Shown here: piece by piece, positions 59,698 through 64,000 of the stretch
How positions within the stretch are numbered: the first letter of the stretch is position 1
Layout: each line of letters begins with the position of its first letter
NCBI GenBank assembly: GCA_028688225.1
Contig: JAQTYQ010000003.1
Location: forward strand, 62,001-126,000
DNA from: Opitutaceae bacterium
GTDB lineage: Bacteria; Verrucomicrobiota; Verrucomicrobiia; Opitutales; Opitutaceae
Reading direction: 5' to 3'
Length of the DNA stretch: 64,000 nucleotides
Notes under the pieces: model-generated
What the model was told of the DNA's origin: nothing
Seen by the model: only the letters and a program-made list of their open reading frames with translations
Databases searched by the model: none
Program-made: the position numbers and the translations under genes

Positions 59698-60465
59698 TCA
59701 GGGTTCGGTGAGGAAACCGTACCGGACGAACACAGATTTGCCAGTCGGTGAGGTTAAAAGGGCAAAAAAGCGCGCGGCCGCCGCTGAATTCCTTGAGCCC
59801 TTGATCAAGGCGAGCGGATACGAGATGGGCGGACCTTTGACGGAAGGGATCTCCAAGGCGATGCGCACCTTGCGGGAGATAAGGGCATCAGTCCTGTAAA
59901 CGATGCCCGCGTCCACGTTGCCGCTTTCCACCGCGGCCAGGACTGCCCGCACGTTTTCGACGGGCACGGTTTTGCCGGCGACCAGCTCCCAGAGGCCTTC
60001 CTGCTGGAGATATTTCCTGGCATAGATTCCGGCGGGCACGGTCTGTGGTTCGGCCACCGCCAGCCGGCGCACCAGGGATTGCGCGAGATCCCGCACCGAC
60101 GTCAATTGCAGGGCACAGTCGACCGCGACCACGATGACCAGTGAATTGGAGAGCAGGCTGCAGCGTGTCGCCGGATCAATCAGGCCGGCTCTGGCCAGGT
60201 CATCCATCTTGGCCTCGTCGGCGGAAAAGAACAAATCGGCGGGCGCACCTCCCTTGATCTGGCGGGCGAGCGTGCTCGAGGCGCCGAGGTTGAGCCGGAC
60301 GGTGTCGCCCGTGGCTTTCTCATGGAGGGTGGCAAGGTCGCGCAGCGCGTCGGAAAGGCTGGCGGCGGCAAAGACGTCAATCTCGGTGGCGGCCAGACGC
60401 GGCCAGCACAAGGCGCCGGCCAGCGCCAGACCGGCCAGCCTGGATCCGGGCAGAAGCCGTTTCAT
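59698..60465 (-). CDS. modA: Molybdate-binding periplasmic protein
   Basis: The 255-residue protein has a signal peptide (MKRLLPGSRLAGLALAGALCW), then EIDVFAAASLSDALRDLATL, the oxyanion-binding LNLGASSTLARQIKGGAPAD with LFFSADEAKMDDL, GNVDAGIVYRTDAL, and the C-terminal ARFFALLTSPTGKSVFVRYGF. These are the classic ModA motifs. It captures molybdate (or tungstate) in the periplasm. The start MKRLLPGS at 60463-60465 gives a correct signal peptide. Confidence 0.94.
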   Translation of the reverse strand: MKRLLPGSRLAGLALAGALCWPRLAATEIDVFAAASLSDALRDLATLHEKATGDTVRLNLGASSTLARQIKGGAPADLFFSADEAKMDDLARAGLIDPATRCSLLSNSLVIVVAVDCALQLTSVRDLAQSLVRRLAVAEPQTVPAGIYARKYLQQEGLWELVAGKTVPVENVRAVLAAVESGNVDAGIVYRTDALISRKVRIALEIPSVKGPPISYPLALIKGSRNSAAAARFFALLTSPTGKSVFVRYGFLTEP

Positions 60466-60496
60466 GCTGAAGAAGCGGGACACCGCACCGGGCAGC

Positions 60497-62761
60497 CTAC
60501 GTGGAAACGGCCAGTGCCGCGAGCTTCTCGCGCAGATGGGTGCAGCGCTGCTTGGATTCACTGTTGCGCACGGCCATCATGTAGGCCGCCGGTTCCCCGA
60601 CGAGGAACACCTTTTTCCGGCCGCGGGTGAGGGCGGTATAGAGAAGGTTGCGTTGCAGCATGATGAAATGGGCCTTGAGCAGCGGAATGACGACGGCCGG
60701 ATACTCGCTGCCCTGGCTCTTGTGGATGCTGATGCAGTAGGCCAGGGCGACATCGCCGAAATCGCCGCGCTCGAAAGTATGGCGCTCGCCATCGAAGTCG
60801 GCTGTCAGGGCTCCGGCTGCGGGATCGACGGACACGACCGAGCCGATGTCGCCGTTGAACAGGCCCTTGTCATAGTTGTTGCGCAGCTGGATGAGCTTGT
60901 CGCCGGGACGGAACTCCCCCGCGGCGGTGCGCAGACCGCGGTGATGCGGGTTGAGCGCGGTTTGGAGCTGTTGGTTGAGATTGGCCACGCCGGCCACGCC
61001 CTTGTGCATGGGCGCGAGCACCTGCACGTCGTTGACCGGGTGGAGCCAGCGGTAATGTCGCGGGATGAACTCGGTGCAGAGCGCGAGGACCTTGCGCAGG
61101 CAGTCCTCGGCCGAGTCGGCGGCGATGAAGTGGAGATCGCTCCACGCCGGCATGTCCGCGAGCTCACGGGACACGGGCGGAGGCTGCGGGTCGCCGGCGT
61201 TGATGGCGTGCGCCGTGGTGACGATCAGGCTCTGGCCCTGCTGGCGGTAGATGACCGTGAGGCGTGTGACCGGGATGGGTGTGCCGCCTGCCCCGGGCCT
61301 GTCGAGCGGGTTGCGTTCGCCCGCGGCGATGAGATCCTTGAGCACGTTGCCGGCGCCAACTGACGGAAGCTGGTCGATGTCGCCCACCAGGAGTAGATGG
61401 GCGCGGGATGGCACGGCCGCCAGGAGTGCCGCGGCCAGGCGCGCGTCAAGCATCGAGGCTTCGTCGACAATGAGAAAATCGGTGGCCAGCGGGGCCGACT
61501 CGTTGACGGTGAAGCCGCCCTTGGCGGCGTCGAATTTCAACAGGCGGTGGATCGTCGAGGCAAAGCCGCCGGTGGTCTCGGCGAGCCGCTGGGCGGCGCG
61601 GCCGGTGGGGGCGGCGAGGTGCACGCGCACCCGCTTGGCCTTGAGGATGTCGACCAGGGCGCGCAGGATCGTGGTTTTTCCCGTGCCCGGCCCGCCGGTC
61701 AGGATGCTGAGCTTGTGGGTGAGCGCGTGGCGCACGGCGGCCGCCTGCAGTTCGTGAAACGTGAAGCCCGCGCGCCCCTGCGCCCAGGCCAGGGCGGCCG
61801 GCACCTTGATGGGCGGCAGACCCGACGCCACGCGCGTAATCCGCGTCGCGACGGCGGCAATCTTCTGCTCGGCATGGTCATTGCCGGGCAGTTGGAGGAA
61901 GGCGACGCCCGGCAGTGGATTTTCCACGCCGGCGGGTTGATGACGGACCAGCTCCTTCGACTGTACCAACGCCTCGATCCGGGCGGTGATCCGCTCGGCG
62001 GTGGTCTGGAGCAGCTCCGTCGCATGGTCGCGCAGGTCGGCCTCGCGGTAAGCGGTGTGGCCGTCCTCCTGCAGGGTCTCGAGCGCGTAGAGGATGCCGG
62101 CGTCGAGCCGGGGCGGCGCGTCGTTGGCGAAGCCGAGATTGATGGCAATGCGGTCGGCGGTCTTGAAGCCGATGCCCTCGATCTCGCGCGCCACCCGGTA
62201 AGGCTCGGCCAGCAGCACCTGCCGGGCCTGTCCGCCGTAGCGGTTCACGAGCTTGACGCACTGGGAGGTGGTGACGCCGTAGGTCTGGAGGAAGATGTGG
62301 ATCTCGCGCAGCGCGCGCTGCTCGTCCCAGGCCTTCTTGATGGCGGCGGCGCGCTTGGGGCCGATGCCGGGCACGCGCCGCAGGCGCGCCGACTCCTCGC
62401 TGAGCACGCGGAAGGTGTCGGCCCCGAAGGCGTCGACAATCTTGTTCGCGTACACCTTGCCGATGCCGGGCACCAGGCCGCTCCCGAGGTATTTGCGGAT
62501 CCCGTGAACGGACGACGGCAGCTCGGAGGTGAAGGTCTCGACTTTGAACTGGTCGCCGTGCTGGCTGTGGCGTGTCCACTGGCCGTGCAGGTGCAGCGTC
62601 TCGCCGCACTGCACTCCGGGCAGGGGGCCGACGATGGTCACCTTTTCATCGGTATCCTCGCGGCGGAATTCGGCGATGGTATAGTGGTTCTCCTCGTTGA
62701 GGAAAATGATGCGCTCGAGGACGCCGGCGAGCGACTCGGAGGATGAGGAAGCATTGACCAC
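60497..62761 (-). CDS. recD2: RecD2-type ATP-dependent DNA helicase
   Basis: The 754-residue protein has an N-terminal OB-like part (LAGVLERIIFLNEENHYTIA), the helix-hairpin-helix region (LGSGLVPGIGKVYANKIVDA, RRVPGIGPKRAAAIKKAW), Walker A ILTGGPGTGKTTILRALVDI, Walker B DFLIVDEASMLDARL, VGDIDQLPSVGAGNVLKDLI, and the C-terminal YCISIHKSQGSEYPAVVI with RNLLYTALTRGRKKVFLVG. It unwinds DNA 5'-3' (superfamily 1B). No recB/recC genes are nearby, as expected for RecD2. Start is GTG at 62759-62761, as the codons before it fall in a sequence that looks like an intergenic repeat; another GTG lies at 62812. Confidence 0.93.
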   Translation of the reverse strand: MVNASSSSESLAGVLERIIFLNEENHYTIAEFRREDTDEKVTIVGPLPGVQCGETLHLHGQWTRHSQHGDQFKVETFTSELPSSVHGIRKYLGSGLVPGIGKVYANKIVDAFGADTFRVLSEESARLRRVPGIGPKRAAAIKKAWDEQRALREIHIFLQTYGVTTSQCVKLVNRYGGQARQVLLAEPYRVAREIEGIGFKTADRIAINLGFANDAPPRLDAGILYALETLQEDGHTAYREADLRDHATELLQTTAERITARIEALVQSKELVRHQPAGVENPLPGVAFLQLPGNDHAEQKIAAVATRITRVASGLPPIKVPAALAWAQGRAGFTFHELQAAAVRHALTHKLSILTGGPGTGKTTILRALVDILKAKRVRVHLAAPTGRAAQRLAETTGGFASTIHRLLKFDAAKGGFTVNESAPLATDFLIVDEASMLDARLAAALLAAVPSRAHLLLVGDIDQLPSVGAGNVLKDLIAAGERNPLDRPGAGGTPIPVTRLTVIYRQQGQSLIVTTAHAINAGDPQPPPVSRELADMPAWSDLHFIAADSAEDCLRKVLALCTEFIPRHYRWLHPVNDVQVLAPMHKGVAGVANLNQQLQTALNPHHRGLRTAAGEFRPGDKLIQLRNNYDKGLFNGDIGSVVSVDPAAGALTADFDGERHTFERGDFGDVALAYCISIHKSQGSEYPAVVIPLLKAHFIMLQRNLLYTALTRGRKKVFLVGEPAAYMMAVRNSESKQRCTHLREKLAALAVST

Positions 62762-62866
62762 CGAAGAACACTGATAAGCGCCGATTAAGGAAGGGAAAGC
62801 GCGGAAAATCACCGCGCCTGCGGCGGCATCCGGCTGGATGCCCTGCGTTGCGGATGCATCCGCAAC
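62757..62866. promoter_or_regulatory. recD2 / zinc-finger gene intergenic region with a 20-bp perfect palindrome
   Basis: GTTGCGGATG and CATCCGCAAC (62847-62866) form a perfect 20-bp palindrome. Just before it GCATCC-ggct-GGATGC (62826-62841) can form a hairpin, so the gcatccg motif occurs three times. The stretch accaccgaagaacactgat (62757-62775) resembles dispersed repeats in related genomes. The palindrome lies between two divergent genes and could be an operator shared by both. Confidence 0.5.
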
Positions 62867-62932
62867 GAAAATACCTGACAGCCTCCGGAATCTGGCTTCA
62901 TTGGACTATGCCCAGAAAAGAAAGGATCTGCG

Positions 62933-63142
62933 ATGCCTATCTGCGCCCGATGTAACGGCAAAGGCATGATCGACTGCCCGCGGTGTGAAGGTCATGGCGT
63001 GATGGAGGACCGCCAGCTCGAATCCCCCATTCTTACCGGGGCCCCGGGGAGTTCGCCCCCATGTCCGGAATGCAAAGGCCGGGGGGTGATTGTCTGTCCC
63101 GACTGTGACGGATCCGGGGAGGTGGATGACAACGATGACTAA
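62933..63142 (+). CDS. Free-standing DnaJ-type zinc-finger protein
   Basis: The 69-residue protein is made of four CxxCxGxG motifs: CARCNGKG (residues 4-11), CPRCEGHG (about 15-22), CPECKGRG (about 44-51) and CPDCDGSG (about 55-62). They would bind two zinc ions as in the DnaJ/Hsp40 zinc-finger domain. No J domain, signal peptide or substrate-binding domain is present. The C-terminus is acidic (GEVDDNDD). A Met-rich spacer separates the two halves. It starts 66 bp after the palindrome, divergent from recD2. Confidence 0.85.
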   Translation: MPICARCNGKGMIDCPRCEGHGVMEDRQLESPILTGAPGSSPPCPECKGRGVIVCPDCDGSGEVDDNDD

Positions 63143-63178
63143 GCGGCGACCGCCTGCCGCCAAGCAGGAGACCGCATG

Positions 63179-63886
63179 TCAACTATTGGTTGACGTGTTG
63201 CCGGTAGTTTCACTGCGGTGGCCGCCAGCGGCGGCGGGAAGCTTGAGACCGAAGACCTCCCGAGCCAGTGAGGAGAGGTCGGGATAGATCTGTTTGGCGC
63301 CGGCGGCCCGCAGCGCTTCGGCGGAATGCGTGCCCGTCGTGACGAGGCAGCAGTGGAGGCCGCCTTTGCGCGCGGTCTCCGCGTCGAAGGGTGAATCGCC
63401 GACCAGGCAGGTGGTCGCGGCGCTGGCGCCGAGCGCGGCCAGTGCGTGGGCCGTGAGCCGGGGGTCGGGCTTGAGCCACGGCGTGTCGTGCGCCCCGAAA
63501 ATGCCGCGAAACAGGGAGGCGATGCCGAGGTAATCGCACACCACCCGCGACGAGGTGCCCAGCTTGTTGGTGAGAACGGCCAGCGCGCAGCCGCGGTGGT
63601 GCAGGGTGCGCAGCAACGCGTCGGCCCCCGGCATCAGTTCCACTCCGTCCAGCATCGTGCGGTCCCAGTACTCCCGGTAGATTTTCAGCGCCCGGGGCAG
63701 GTCGGCCGCGCGCACGAAACGGCGCATGGCGTGCTCGAGGCCGCCGCCAATGGCCTGCCGGACCTGCTCGCGGGTGGGGGCGGGCAGGCCCAGTTGCGGC
63801 AGGGTGTGTGTATAACAGCGATGGATCGCCGGCAGGTGGTCAAGTAGCGTGCCATCAAGGTCGAACAATACCGTCCGGTAGCGCAT
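63179..63886 (-). CDS. HAD-family phosphatase, phosphoglycolate phosphatase-like
   Basis: The 235-residue protein has HAD motif I TVLFDLDGTLLDH, motif II LAVLTNKLGTS, and motif III/IV TCLVGDSPFDAETARKGGLH. The helical cap domain (IHRCYTHTLPQLGLPAPTRE) fits the Gph subgroup. It likely dephosphorylates 2-phosphoglycolate or a related small phosphate ester. The start MRYRTVLFDLDG at 63884-63886 is standard; the open frame upstream is not family-like. The final 114 bp of the window after it contain no recognisable gene. Confidence 0.88.
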   Translation of the reverse strand: MRYRTVLFDLDGTLLDHLPAIHRCYTHTLPQLGLPAPTREQVRQAIGGGLEHAMRRFVRAADLPRALKIYREYWDRTMLDGVELMPGADALLRTLHHRGCALAVLTNKLGTSSRVVCDYLGIASLFRGIFGAHDTPWLKPDPRLTAHALAALGASAATTCLVGDSPFDAETARKGGLHCCLVTTGTHSAEALRAAGAKQIYPDLSSLAREVFGLKLPAAAGGHRSETTGNTSTNS

Positions 63887-64000
63887 GGTGCGGGAAGGAA
63901 GCCACGAAACACGCGAAAAAAGCCGCAGGACGCAAGGCTGGCGCACCATGCGCGCGCGGAGACCGGTGCGGGCGGATGTGGAAAAAATTCTGGTGATGTG

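Noticed and set aside
61397-62746. A 449-codon open frame on the plus strand opposite recD2
   Set aside because: No recognisable domain and compositional signature of an antisense frame; recD2 shows all helicase motifs.

Overview
The window reads as chromosomal DNA of a high-GC, Gram-negative bacterium. I infer the phylum Verrucomicrobiota, probably an Opitutaceae relative. The reasons are the general gene complement, a DUF481 outer-membrane protein, a TonB-type protein, an isolated type IV-like pilin, an adenosylcobalamin-dependent (class II) ribonucleotide reductase, and REP-like palindromes between genes. No rRNA, phage, transposase, integrase or CRISPR array was found. One tRNA is present.

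Layout. 1-14.8 kb is mostly housekeeping: the 5' end of glutamate dehydrogenase, an NAD-malic enzyme, a ferrous-iron operon (FeoA-FeoA-FeoB plus a Cys-rich membrane peptide) with two Fur-like operators, a quinone-type oxidoreductase, an uncharacterised kinase-like protein, an aminosugar kinase with a SIS protein, an RlmI-like methyltransferase, a DUF481 protein, uracil phosphoribosyltransferase, tRNA-Leu(UAA), nadD and rsfS. 14.8-15.6 kb is gene-poor and carries a 121-bp nested palindromic element, followed by a pilin gene with a clear terminator.

16-41 kb is a large surface-glycan locus. Thirteen tightly packed or overlapping minus-strand genes (about 39.35 to 20.75 kb) encode many multi-membrane-span, GT-C-like proteins, two family 2 glycosyltransferases and a three-enzyme cassette for a 3-amino (3-acetamido) sugar nucleotide. 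Three of the membrane proteins are tandem paralogues, and two others form a second, separated paralogous pair. At the distal edge a DPM1-like glycosyltransferase is bracketed by two toxin-antitoxin modules: MNT/HEPN, flanked by a duplicated piece of the glycosyltransferase 3' end, and VapBC with its own operator-promoter.

42-64 kb returns to mixed genes: TVP38, xseA, a Gfo/Idh oxidoreductase with a TIM-barrel isomerase, a secreted double TonB_C protein, an operon in the order anti-sigma-like / periplasmic sensor / ECF sigma that resembles cnrYXH, a NamZ-like muramidase, glycerate kinase, a small HTH protein, the class II RNR behind a hairpin-rich leader, RlmM, a TrmH-family methyltransferase, a pRiA4b ORF-3-like protein, modABC, recD2, a free-standing DnaJ-type zinc-finger protein and a phosphoglycolate-phosphatase-like HAD enzyme.

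How parts may work together: the 3-amino-sugar enzymes would supply a nucleotide sugar. The GT2 enzymes would move sugars onto polyprenyl phosphate or a growing chain, and the GT-C-like membrane proteins would use polyprenyl-linked donors on the periplasmic face. These roles rest on family resemblance and gene order. I ran no database search.
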